A DNA stretch of 64,000 nucleotides from Nocardiopsis ansamitocini (GTDB lineage: Bacteria > Actinomycetota > Actinomycetes > Streptosporangiales > Streptosporangiaceae), in contig NZ_BSQG01000001.1 in NCBI RefSeq assembly GCF_030268225.1, positions 919,299 through 983,298 on the forward strand, written 5' to 3'. Every line of letters begins with the position of its first letter. Positions within the stretch are counted from its first letter, which is position 1. Position numbers and translations under genes: made by a program. Below are positions 25,495-33,646 of the stretch, piece by piece. The notes beneath the pieces were generated by a model. That model saw only the letters and a list, made by a program, of their open reading frames with translations. It searched no databases and was not told the origin of the DNA.

Positions 25495-26627
25495 CGGCGT
25501 CCTTCTGGTTCGCGCTCCGGGCCGAACGGTTCAACCGGCGTGTGGCGGCCGGTCCGAACGGCGTGGACCTGCTCGGCATAGGTGTCGCGGCCCTCGTGGT
25601 GGATACCGGGGATCAGGTCGCCGAAGGCGTTGACCTCGCACACGGCTGTGTCGCGCAGGCCGGGGGCAAGGAGCAGGTCCACGCCCGCGTGGAGGGTGCG
25701 ACCGAAGCACGCTGCGGCCGCCTCGGCGACCGACATGGCCCTGTCCCAGGCACGGGGTCCCATCGCCCCGCGCAGCGCGACGAGGTCGCCACGGGCATTG
25801 CCCAGGTGGAGGTTGGTCATGGGCGACCTGGAGGTGCGCGCCACCACATGGGTGGCACGGCCCGCGACGACGAGGACGCGCAGGTCGACGGAGGCCCGGC
25901 CCAGTGCGGCCTTGGGCAGCCACCGTTCCACGTGCACGCCGTCGGCGCACAGTGCGTCTACGATCGTGGCGACGTCGGACTCGTCCTCGTACTTCTTGAT
26001 CACCAGGCTGTTGTACAGCTCCGGCCCCTGGGCACCGTGAACCAGGTCCACGGAGGTGACCGCGAGCACCCGGTCGGCGTGTGCCGTCAGCGCCACCACT
26101 CCCGATGCCGAGGATCCGTGCACCGGTTTGACGAACACCCGGGACCAGCGCCGCGCGGTCATCCGTTCGCGCAGGTCGGTGTAGCCGCTGATGGGCCGGC
26201 CGCCGAGTGCGGGCGGGACCCGCACACCGGCGGCCGACAACCGGGCGTGGCAAAGGCGTTTGTCGCACATGACGGCGAGGTCGGCCGGATCCTGGAGCAG
26301 TTGCGCTCCGGGAGCCTCGGCCACGACCCCGGTGAGGCGGCGCAGCGCGGCGCGCATTCCGCGATGGAAGGCCGCCGAGCCCTCGACCCGGTAGGGATCG
26401 GGGTCGTGGTCGAGCCCGGTGAGCAGCCGGGCGGTGCGGACGTCCTCTCCTGGGGAGTCCACCCGCACCAGGGCGCCCGGTGCGACGGTGCCTCGGCCGG
26501 CCGCCAGGTCCGACCAGGGCAGCAGAACGGGGTCGGCGAGTCCCTGGGCGCGTACCGCGTCGGTAAACAGCCGCAGCCTTCGGCCGCCTGGAACGGCGAC
26601 GACGGTCAGCAGCGGATCGGCGGTCAT
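25491..26627 (-). CDS. STM4014 family protein (ATP-grasp-like)
   Basis: 378 residues. An N-terminal Rossmann-like part (LTVVAVPGGRRLRLFTDAVRA) is followed by an ATP-grasp-like region: CDKRLCHARLSAAGVRVPPAL, RVFVKPVHGSSASGVVAL (the ATP-binding 'VKP..GSSGxGV' turn), SLVIKKYEDESDVATI and the C-terminal VDLLLAPG with CEVNAFGDLIPGIHHEG, where metal-binding Asp/Glu/Asn residues of ATP-grasp enzymes sit. This suggests carboxylate-amine ligation on the operon's product. Overlaps both neighbours by four bases. Cytoplasmic. Confidence 0.88.
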   Translation of the reverse strand: MTADPLLTVVAVPGGRRLRLFTDAVRAQGLADPVLLPWSDLAAGRGTVAPGALVRVDSPGEDVRTARLLTGLDHDPDPYRVEGSAAFHRGMRAALRRLTGVVAEAPGAQLLQDPADLAVMCDKRLCHARLSAAGVRVPPALGGRPISGYTDLRERMTARRWSRVFVKPVHGSSASGVVALTAHADRVLAVTSVDLVHGAQGPELYNSLVIKKYEDESDVATIVDALCADGVHVERWLPKAALGRASVDLRVLVVAGRATHVVARTSRSPMTNLHLGNARGDLVALRGAMGPRAWDRAMSVAEAAAACFGRTLHAGVDLLLAPGLRDTAVCEVNAFGDLIPGIHHEGRDTYAEQVHAVRTGRHTPVEPFGPEREPEGRR

Positions 26628-27073
26628 TCGGTGCCCGCCGGGTAGCGGGATCGTCCGGCCGCCAGTTCGTCGGTGCGGTCGGCGTTGCGCAGAACGAGGG
26701 AGGTGAGGTTGGGGAAGAGTGCTCCGTCGAGCAGCGGGGCGAGATCGGCTCTCGTCGAATCACCGCCGTATTCGCGGCTGCCGAACCACAGTTCCAGGTG
26801 GTGCGGTGCGGGAAGTTCGGCGGCCGGCACCCCCCTCAGCACCCGACCGGGCAGGCCGCCGGTCTGGAGGGCCGAACGGCGCAGGGTTTCGTGGCGGACC
26901 GGGGAGAACCCCAATCCCGCGGAACCGCGCACCGTGAATTCGTCGAGCGCAGGGGAGGCGCCGGACAACGGGGAGACATCGCACCGGGGAATCCAGGAGA
27001 TCTCGCTCTCAGTGGTGAGGAACTCCACGACGGGGAGCCCGGCGAACACGGCGGCGTGTTCGTGGATCGGCAT
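26624..27073 (-). pseudogene. Internally deleted STM4015-family gene
   Basis: A 149-codon frame heads the STM4011-4014 operon and overlaps STM4014 by four bases, the place expected for STM4015. Its first 18 residues (IHEHAAVFAGLPVVEF) match the start of the intact 342-residue STM4015 paralogue at 28087-29115. The sequence then jumps to the equivalent of residue 138 (EISWI..C-V), and it stops after the NADxTD block near residue 250. About 118 internal and 92 C-terminal residues are missing, including half of the leucine-rich-like repeats. It remains an open frame with intact coupling, so it may still be translated, but as a family member it is a remnant. Origin by duplication and deletion is inference. 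Confidence 0.75.
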
Positions 27074-27199
27074 ACCTGCTCCTGACTGAAATGGACCGCC
27101 CCCCAGTCTTATCGGTGGGCGATGACACATCCCAGAGGACCCGCGTGCCCCACCCGTCTCCCGTGTGCACGGCACCGACGGCGCGCCCCGTCCCCTCCA

Positions 27200-27259
27200 G
27201 GGCCGAAAGTCCTTTCGGAAAAGGCGAAATACCCGTATTTCCTAAAGGCTTAAGTCCTT
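27200..27259. promoter_or_regulatory. Cluster of palindromes, two DevR/DosR-like boxes, upstream of globin gene
   Basis: Three elements lie in 60 bases. GGGCCGAAAGTCCT at 27200-27213 differs by one base from the complement of GGGACTTTCGGCCC, the DosR/DevR-type box. A perfect palindrome GAAATAC-CC-GTATTTC is at 27226-27241. AAGGCTTAAGTCCT at 27246-27259 is a weaker box around the core CTTAAGTCC. The two boxes are 46 bases centre to centre. They sit between the leftward STM4015-like remnant and the rightward globin gene, so either could be controlled. Hypoxia or nitric-oxide control of a globin makes biological sense; the match is by eye. Confidence 0.5.
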
Positions 27260-27504
27260 CGTGAAACGCGATATCTCAGGCACCGGACACCCCTTTGGTG
27301 AACGGATTATGGTGTTTTGCGAAACGACGGAAACTGCATATCGAAACGGGGACCGCGCACGCCGGACACCTCCTGGGGCAGTGCTGTGGGCACGGTGGCG
27401 AACCGGCCTTGTACCTCGAAGACCCCGGCGCTTGGAACAGGCGCCGCCTCGGAACCGACTCCGCGCGTCGGCGCACGTTCCAGCGAACAGGAAGAAGTCG
27501 CACC
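27260..27504. other. Globin leader region
   Basis: The 245 bases between the palindrome cluster and the globin ATG start A/T-rich (GATATCTC, GGATTATGGTGTTTTGCG) and hold no supported gene. The globin promoter probably lies here, downstream of the DevR-like boxes. Confidence 0.35.
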
Positions 27505-28026
27505 ATGTCCCCCAGAACCATCGGCGAACTCCCCCATCCGGACGCGGCGACGATCCAAGCGGTCCAGGCCAGCTGCGCGGATCTTCTCGACCGCCCTGAG
27601 GTCCTGGCCGAGTCCTTCTACACTCATCTGTTCGAAGCGGTTCCACATATCCGGGAGCTGTTCCCGGAGGACATGAGCAGGCAGACCACCCGGATGGCCC
27701 AGGCGATCATCCAGGTGGTGAACCATCTGGACCGCCCCGCGCAGATGCAGAACTACCTCATGCGTCTGGGCCGCTACCACCACGAGAAATGGGGGCTGGG
27801 CCCCGAGGACTACCCCTGTGTGGGGCGCGCCATGGTCGAGGCGGTCCACGACCTGTCCCCCACCTGGTCGTCGTCGTTCAGTTCCGCGTGGATCCTGGTC
27901 TACGAATGGATCGCCGCCAGTATGCTCGCCGGCGCGACCGCCTCCGTGGCTCCCCCGGAACCGAAACCGGCGGGCCGTTGCCCGGTCGGGGCCAGGGGCA
28001 CCGCTCCCGGCCGCACCGCCGGCTGA
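27505..28026 (+). CDS. Single-domain globin
   Basis: 173 residues; residues 1-140 form a bacterial haemoglobin domain related to Vitreoscilla and flavohaemoglobin globins. ATIQAVQASCADLLDRPEVLAESFYTHLFEAVPHIRELFP covers the A-CD region. The proximal haem His lies in LGRYHHEKWGLGPEDY, and the G-H region is VGRAMVEAVHDLSPTW. No FAD or NAD reductase domain follows, only a 30-residue Pro/Ala/Arg tail. Function: oxygen or nitric-oxide binding and detoxification, needing a separate reductase; the ferredoxin-reductase-fold siderophore-interacting protein 2 kb downstream is a nearby flavoprotein but no link is shown. ATG 27505 has GGAAGAAG upstream. DevR-like boxes precede it. Confidence 0.92.
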   Translation: MSPRTIGELPHPDAATIQAVQASCADLLDRPEVLAESFYTHLFEAVPHIRELFPEDMSRQTTRMAQAIIQVVNHLDRPAQMQNYLMRLGRYHHEKWGLGPEDYPCVGRAMVEAVHDLSPTWSSSFSSAWILVYEWIAASMLAGATASVAPPEPKPAGRCPVGARGTAPGRTAG

Positions 28027-28086
28027 CACTCCATCGCCCCGCTCGTGCGCGGCCCGCTGCTGGGAAAGAAGCCGACGGGGCAGCGC

Positions 28087-29115
28087 TCACTCGGTGACAA
28101 CAGGGTAGTAGTAGGTCTCGCCCCCGTAGGTGTCGGGTTCGCGCGGATCGCGCAGGTCGACCTCCACACCGGGCAGGGCTGCCCGGACCTCTTCGGCGAC
28201 CTCGGCATCGAGGAAGTGGGCACGCAGGTCGAGACGGCGCAAGGAACGAAACGCCTCCGCCCCGATGATCGTTCGGGCTCCGGCCTCGGTGAGCGTTCCC
28301 ATCGACACGTCGAGCGCCCCCAGTCGCGCGAGCACGGGCGCCTGGGACAGGGCCTCGATCAGTGCGTCGGTGTCGTCGGCGTTGCGCAGCCCCAGCGAGC
28401 TCAGGGCAGGCAGCACCGTTCCCGACAACAGTGGCGCCAGCCCCCGCAGGGTGGTGGTGCGTCCGTAGTCGTCCACTCCCAGCCACAGCTCAAGATGGGT
28501 CAGCGCGGGCAGATCGGCCTCCAGTACCCAGGTCACGACCCCTTGGGGCAGGCCGCCGGTCTGCACGGTCAACCGCTCCAGCCCTGCGTGCCCCGCACCG
28601 GAGAATCCGAGCCCGGTCCCACCTCGGACGGTGAACTCGCGCAGCCGCGGGAACGCCGCGAGCAACGAGGAGACCTCGCACTGCTGGATCCACGAGATCT
28701 CGGCCTCCTCCAGCACGATCTCGCCGAAGAACAGCGCGCGCAACGCGGGGAAGCGGTCGGCGTGTGCGACAAGGAGGTCACGGACGGATTCGGCGCTGTT
28801 CTCGACTGGTTCGGCCCAGCTCCCGATGACGAGCGCGGTGATCCGCGTGGTGTCCACCTCGGTGAGGAAGCGCGCGAAGTAGTCCTCGTACACCTCCTCT
28901 GGTTCCCAGGACCCGACCCGTAGCCGCCACGCCACGGAGGAGGGGTCGGCGGTTCCCGCGGCCAGGGCGTGGTCGGGTTCGGGCGGTCCCGGTGGACGGC
29001 CGGCCGGCGCGGCCACGCGCTCGTGCCGGGCGAGACGGTCCTTCTCAAGGTCCTTGGAGGGGAAGTCCACGACGGGAAGGCCGGCGTACTCGGTCAGATA
29101 GTTGTGGATCGTCAT
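28087..29115 (-). CDS. STM4015 family protein (leucine-rich-repeat-like), intact copy
   Basis: 342 residues. N-terminal IHNYLTEYAGLPVVDFPSKDL, then repeated strands of LRR type: ITALVIGSW, LRALFFGEIVLEEAEISWIQQ, LREFTVRGGTGLGF, LERLTVQTGGL, LTHLELWLGVDDYGR, LSSLGLRNADDTD, LGALDVSMGTLTEAG and LRRLDLRAHFL. STM4015 proteins usually sit in the STM4011-4014 operon. Here the intact copy is separated from it by the globin gene, while the operon keeps a deleted copy. It may bind the pathway's peptide or protein substrate (inference from the repeat fold). Convergent with the globin gene. Confidence 0.88.
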   Translation of the reverse strand: MTIHNYLTEYAGLPVVDFPSKDLEKDRLARHERVAAPAGRPPGPPEPDHALAAGTADPSSVAWRLRVGSWEPEEVYEDYFARFLTEVDTTRITALVIGSWAEPVENSAESVRDLLVAHADRFPALRALFFGEIVLEEAEISWIQQCEVSSLLAAFPRLREFTVRGGTGLGFSGAGHAGLERLTVQTGGLPQGVVTWVLEADLPALTHLELWLGVDDYGRTTTLRGLAPLLSGTVLPALSSLGLRNADDTDALIEALSQAPVLARLGALDVSMGTLTEAGARTIIGAEAFRSLRRLDLRAHFLDAEVAEEVRAALPGVEVDLRDPREPDTYGGETYYYPVVTE

Positions 29116-29361
29116 CGCACGGGCTCCATGTTCCAGCGGACGGGGTCGCGATCAGTGATACCAGCAGGGGGCGCCGGAGCCCCGACGCGAACCGCCGCGG
29201 CCGGCACACGACGCTATGTCCATTGCGTGGAGATCATGGGAGGATGCTCCGCATTCCTCCCCGTCGGCCCTGATCGCGTGCCCCCATGACCCGTGGCCGT
29301 GACGTGCCCGACAGCACGGTCGACGGCTTCTCACCCCCTACCCGTTCGGAGTCCGCTACCC

Positions 29362-29979
29362 ATGAACGAACTGACGCTCGTCCTGACGGGCGCGGCCATC
29401 AGCCTGGTGACCAGCGCGGTGGTGACCTGGCTGCTCGGACGCCAGGCGCGCCAGACCCAGGACCGCTCGGCGGTGCGCGACTCGGCCCGCCGGCTGACCG
29501 CCGTCTTCATCGCCGAGCGCGACGCATCCACCGCCGGAACCGAGGCCGGCTCGCCGTCGCGACTGGCCGAAGCCGAAGCGGTGTCCCTCGCCCTCACCGA
29601 CCGCAAGGTGCGCGGTCGGATCGGGGACGTCATCCGGCTGCTGCGCGAGAGCGGCATCACCGAGCTCCAGGAGCTCAGCGGTGTCCGGTCGGGGCGCGGA
29701 CGCTCCCTGCTGTGCGACCACGCCCTCGATGTCCTGGGGGCGCATTTCCGCGGCGAGCGGCTGCCCGCGCTCCCCGAGGCGATCCGCAAGATGCTCGACG
29801 TCGAGAACGAGGCGCTGGGCATCCACTCGGGCTCCACCCTCTCCTCCCCCGTCGTTCCCAGCGGCTCCCCCGTGGCGTCGGCCGAAGAAGAACCGGCTCC
29901 CGCGCCGGCCGTCAGCAGCCGCAAGGTCCGCAGCAAACCCCGCCCGGGCGCGCCCCGTTCGGCCGGCTCGCAGGACTGA
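29362..29979 (+). CDS. Membrane-anchored hypothetical protein
   Basis: 205 residues, no family recognised. An N-terminal transmembrane helix (LTLVLTGAAISLVTSAVVTWLLG) is followed by a charged helical domain (RQARQTQDRSAVRDSARRL to about 80), a predominantly helical core with VRGRIGDVIRLLRESGITEL and a Ser/Pro/Ala tail. The architecture (one helix, then Arg/Glu-rich helix) is the same as that of the protein at 39995-40612, a common type of small actinobacterial membrane protein. Eighty-eight bases precede the siderophore-interacting gene in the same direction. Confidence 0.7.
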   Translation: MNELTLVLTGAAISLVTSAVVTWLLGRQARQTQDRSAVRDSARRLTAVFIAERDASTAGTEAGSPSRLAEAEAVSLALTDRKVRGRIGDVIRLLRESGITELQELSGVRSGRGRSLLCDHALDVLGAHFRGERLPALPEAIRKMLDVENEALGIHSGSTLSSPVVPSGSPVASAEEEPAPAPAVSSRKVRSKPRPGAPRSAGSQD

Positions 29980-30067
29980 GCGGTTCCCCGCCCCGGGCAG
30001 GGCGCCGCTACGGTTGACCTGGACGGTGCCCTGCCCGGGGGGCACCCGGTGATCGGAAAGGAGAGGG

Positions 30068-30952
30068 ATGCGCGGTCCGCGTTCTCCTGCTTTTTTCCGT
30101 GCCGGGGTGCTGTCCGCTGAAGCCCTGTCACCGTCCCTGCGGCGGATCGTGTTGGGCGGCACCGGTCTCACCGGCTGGTTCCCGGGATCGGGGGTCCCCG
30201 ACGAGGCGGTGCAACTGTTCCTGCCCGCACCGGGAGAGCCCCTGCCGGCGGTGCCACAGGACGATTCCGGCTCCTGGCCCCGTCCGGGGGCCGCCCCGGG
30301 GTTGGAGGGCCGGTGGTACACCGTGCGCCGTTGCGACGAACGGCGCGGCGCGCTGACCGTGGACGTGGTCGTGCACGGGAGCGGCGCGGGCGCCGACTGG
30401 GCCGCCCGCGTCCGAAAGGGCGACCACGTGGGCGTCTCCCGTCCGCACCACTGGTACCGGCCTCCCGAGAACGCCCGCTGGCAGGTCCTGGTCGGCGACC
30501 TGACGGCGTTGCCCGCCGTCGGCCGAATCCTGGAACAGACTCCAGAGCGGCTGCCCACCCGGAGTTTTCTGGAAGTCCCCGGCCCCGCGGACGAGCAGGT
30601 CCTGCCCGGCCCACCGGTCTGGACGCACAACCCGTCCCCGCATCTGGGCAGCACTCTGGCCGGGACCGCCATCGACGTAACGCTTCCGACCGGGCCCGGG
30701 TACGTGTGGGTGGCCGGCGAGGCCGCGGCCACCCGCGCGATCCGCCGCCACCTGCGCCACGGGCTGGGGTTGGCACCGGCTTCCTACACGGTCATCACCC
30801 ACTGGCGTCCCCGGGCCGGCGAATGGAGCCGGCGCTTCGCGTCCGCGGGGATCGATCTGGCCGCCATCTACCGCGCCGGGACGGCAGCGGGACACGACGG
30901 CGAACAGATCAGCGACGAGGTGGACCGCCGCCTCGACGACGCCGGGCTGTGA
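30068..30952 (+). CDS. Siderophore-interacting protein (ViuB/SIP family flavin reductase)
   Basis: 294 residues with the ferredoxin-reductase-like fold of the SIP family, which reduces ferric siderophores with NAD(P)H and FAD. RWYTVRRCDERRGALTVDVVVHG is the FAD-binding RxYxxR region, GADWAARVRKGDHVGV the pyrophosphate strand, and YVWVAGEAAATRAIRRHLR with THWRPR the C-terminal SIP signature. The ATG follows GGAAAGGAGAGGG. It ends ten bases from the convergent adenine deaminase stop. No siderophore transporter is next to it. Confidence 0.92.
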   Translation: MRGPRSPAFFRAGVLSAEALSPSLRRIVLGGTGLTGWFPGSGVPDEAVQLFLPAPGEPLPAVPQDDSGSWPRPGAAPGLEGRWYTVRRCDERRGALTVDVVVHGSGAGADWAARVRKGDHVGVSRPHHWYRPPENARWQVLVGDLTALPAVGRILEQTPERLPTRSFLEVPGPADEQVLPGPPVWTHNPSPHLGSTLAGTAIDVTLPTGPGYVWVAGEAAATRAIRRHLRHGLGLAPASYTVITHWRPRAGEWSRRFASAGIDLAAIYRAGTAAGHDGEQISDEVDRRLDDAGL

Positions 30953-30962
30953 GCGCCGCTCC

Positions 30963-32687
30963 CTAGACGACCGCGGGTTCCCACGCCCGGTCGACCACCC
31001 GCACCAGACCCCGGTCGGTGATCTTGACCTGGGGGGAGACCGCGAGGGTGAGGGTGGAGACGCTCATGAAAGCGTTGCGGTTGCGCCAACCCCACGCGTG
31101 CAGCACCGCGCGCACCCGGCCGGATACGCGCGCGACCTCTCCGGCGGACCGGTCCGACATCACCCCGCCGATCGGCAGTTCCAGCAGCGCCGGTTCCTCT
31201 CCGGCGACCACGGCGCACATTCCCCCGCCCGCGGCGATCACCGCGTTGGCCGCTGTTCGCAGCGACTCGGCCGAAGTGGCGATGACGGTGAGGTTGTGGC
31301 TGTCGTGGGCGTAGGTGCTGGCGAAGGCCCCCTCTGCGAGGTCGTGCCCCACGACCGGTGCGACCGCCACGGTGGCGTCCCCGGTGTGGCGCTCCAGGAC
31401 CGCCACGACAGCGGTGTGCCCTTCCCACTGCACGACGCCGTCGCATACGTCGAGCACCACTTCGGCGGCCTCGGTGTAGGTGTCCACCTCGTTGACCCGC
31501 ATGGCCCGGAAGGTGTGTTCCCCGTCGGGCAGGTCCACCCGCCACTGAGGGTGCCCCTCGGCCAAGGGCTCCAGGTGGACCGTACCCGCGAAGGGGTTGT
31601 CGGCCGGTAGGGCAGCAGCGGCCTGGAGCGGTTGTCCGTTGCGTCCCACCACCGCTCCCCCGGCCACGACCACGGCCGGAGTGAGGTCGGTGAGGGCGTT
31701 CAGTACCACCAGGTCGGCCCGTTTTCCGGGGGTGACGGTGCCCCGGTCGTGCAGGCCGAGGCGGCGGGCGGGGGTGAGGGTGAGAGCGCGCAGCACCTCG
31801 ACGGGCGCCATCCCGCGCTCCAGGGCGACGTGGCCGACCCGGTCCAGGTGTCCGCCGGCCAGGATCGCGTCGGCGGCGACGTCATCGGTGACCAGGCACA
31901 GGTCGGGCAGGCGCGGAAGGGCGAGAAGGGCGTCGACGACCTCGGGCGTGAGGCACTTCTCCTGAAGCATCAGGAGCATCCCCAGCCGCGCCTTCTCCAC
32001 CGCGACCTCCGCGGTGTTCTTGCAGTGATCGGAGTCGATCCCGGCCCAGAGGTACTCGTTGAGGTCGACGCCCGACAGGTTGGGGCAGTGCCCGTCCAGG
32101 CGGACGCCCCGGGTACGGGCCACCTCGACGATGGCGCGCATACGCGGGTCGCCGGAGACCACCGCGCGATAGTCCATGACCTCACCGAGGGTGGTGACGT
32201 CTGCCCAGTCCAACATCTCCGCGATATCGGCGGCGTCGAGGCGGGCCCCGGCAGTCTCGAACCCGTCGAGGGCGGGAACGCAGGACGGGACGGCCCAGCG
32301 CATCGTCTGCGCGGTGTCGCGCCCCTGCTCGATCATCCATGCCTGGGCGTCGCGTCCGGCGACGTTGACGATCTCGTGGGCGTCGGCCAGGACGGTCGTG
32401 GTGCCGCGCGGCAGGGTCACCCGGGCGAATTCACGGGGGGCCAGCAGCGAGCTCTCGATGTGCATGTGTGCGTCGACGTAACCGGGCGCGACGAGCAGTC
32501 CGGTCGCGTCGATCACCTCGGCCGCCGTGACCGGGGTTCCCGGTTCCAGCACGGCCCGGATCGCGTCGCCGGTGATGGCGACGTCGGCGGCCCAGACCTC
32601 TCCGGTCTGCACCGACACCACGCTGCCGCCGCTGATGAGCAGGTCGACGGGGTCGGACGGGTTCATGTGGGGTTCCTCGTTCGTCAT
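30963..32687 (-). CDS. ade: Adenine deaminase
   Basis: About 574 residues of the amidohydrolase-type adenine deaminase that converts adenine to hypoxanthine. Motifs: PGYVDAHMHIESSLL (metal-binding His pair), RGTTTVLADAHEI, NLSGVDLNEYLWAGIDSDH, LVTDDVAADAIL, then the C-terminal domain with AHDSHNLTVIATS and LPIGGVMSD. ATG 32687 overlaps the nucleoside hydrolase stop (ATGA); a second ATG at 32666 with GAGGAA upstream is equally plausible. It is the last gene of the LacI-linked operon and would act on adenine released from adenosine by the preceding hydrolase. Confidence 0.93.
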   Translation of the reverse strand: MTNEEPHMNPSDPVDLLISGGSVVSVQTGEVWAADVAITGDAIRAVLEPGTPVTAAEVIDATGLLVAPGYVDAHMHIESSLLAPREFARVTLPRGTTTVLADAHEIVNVAGRDAQAWMIEQGRDTAQTMRWAVPSCVPALDGFETAGARLDAADIAEMLDWADVTTLGEVMDYRAVVSGDPRMRAIVEVARTRGVRLDGHCPNLSGVDLNEYLWAGIDSDHCKNTAEVAVEKARLGMLLMLQEKCLTPEVVDALLALPRLPDLCLVTDDVAADAILAGGHLDRVGHVALERGMAPVEVLRALTLTPARRLGLHDRGTVTPGKRADLVVLNALTDLTPAVVVAGGAVVGRNGQPLQAAAALPADNPFAGTVHLEPLAEGHPQWRVDLPDGEHTFRAMRVNEVDTYTEAAEVVLDVCDGVVQWEGHTAVVAVLERHTGDATVAVAPVVGHDLAEGAFASTYAHDSHNLTVIATSAESLRTAANAVIAAGGGMCAVVAGEEPALLELPIGGVMSDRSAGEVARVSGRVRAVLHAWGWRNRNAFMSVSTLTLAVSPQVKITDRGLVRVVDRAWEPAVV

Positions 32688-33646
32688 GGTCGGTCGGCGG
32701 TGGGCCGGGTGCGGGCGTAGGCGGCGAGCCGTTCGGTGAGCAGCCGGGTGAAACCGTCGGCGTCCACCGTGCGGGCGACGCGCACGTCGCGCGCACGGCC
32801 GGGGGTGCGCAGGTCGGCGACGAGGGCGCCGCGCGTCACCTCGCCCGCGCATTCCACGGTGGCCGTACCGCTGTCGTAGCCGAGAAGCCCGGGGTGGGTG
32901 ACCGCGGCGACCGCCAGCGCGTCGTGGACGGGGACGGCCGCGACGCCGAAACGGTCCTGGTAGCGCTGCACGAAACCGCGCAACAGGGTTCCGGCCGCAC
33001 CGGCGGCACCGGGCAGTGCCGCCAGTCGTTCGGCCGGCTCCAACGGAAACAGCGCCGCTCGGGTGACGTCCAGTCCCACGACGCGCACCGCCAGGCCCGA
33101 TTCCAGGACCCGGCGGGCCGCCTCGGGGTCGGCGAAGAAGTTGAACTCGGCGGCGGGGGTGACGTTGCCCTGGCAGCGGGCGGCCCCGCCCATGACGACG
33201 ATGCCGCGCAGCGCGGGGCCCGCCTCGGGGTGCCGGGCCACCATCGCGGCGACGTTGGACAGCGGCCCCAGGGCGACCAGGGTCAGTTCGCCGGGGGCGG
33301 CCAGGATCTGCTCGGCCAGCCAGTCGACGGCGTGTTCCCGGCCGGGGGCACGTAGGGAGCCGGGCAGGTCGAGCCCGCCCAGGCCCCCTGCTCCGTGCAT
33401 CGGCTCGTCGGGGATGCGGGCCGTGCGGGCGATCGGCCCGGCGAGGCCGGCGACCAGGGGCAGGTCCGCGGGCGCGCCGGCCAGGTCCAGCACCTGGGCG
33501 GCGTTGCGGGTGACCTGGTCCAGTCCGGCGTTGCCGGCGACCGTGGTCACCCCGCGCACATCGAGCTCGGGAGAGGCCAGGGCGTAGAGCAGGGCGAGGG
33601 CGTCGTCGACTCCGGGGTCGCAGTCGATGACAACGGGAATGCTCAT
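32684..33646 (-). CDS. Inosine-uridine preferring type nucleoside hydrolase
   Basis: 320 residues of the IUNH fold, cleaving ribonucleosides to base and ribose. The calcium-binding Asp cluster is at the start (VVIDCDPGVDDALAL), LVALGPLSNVAAM and IVVMGGAA follow, EFNFFADPEAA is the ribose-binding region and PVHDALAVA carries the C-terminal Asp. Overlaps the binding-protein gene upstream and the adenine deaminase downstream by four bases each. Together with adenine deaminase it gives adenosine to adenine plus ribose, then hypoxanthine. Confidence 0.94.
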   Translation of the reverse strand: MSIPVVIDCDPGVDDALALLYALASPELDVRGVTTVAGNAGLDQVTRNAAQVLDLAGAPADLPLVAGLAGPIARTARIPDEPMHGAGGLGGLDLPGSLRAPGREHAVDWLAEQILAAPGELTLVALGPLSNVAAMVARHPEAGPALRGIVVMGGAARCQGNVTPAAEFNFFADPEAARRVLESGLAVRVVGLDVTRAALFPLEPAERLAALPGAAGAAGTLLRGFVQRYQDRFGVAAVPVHDALAVAAVTHPGLLGYDSGTATVECAGEVTRGALVADLRTPGRARDVRVARTVDADGFTRLLTERLAAYARTRPTADRP

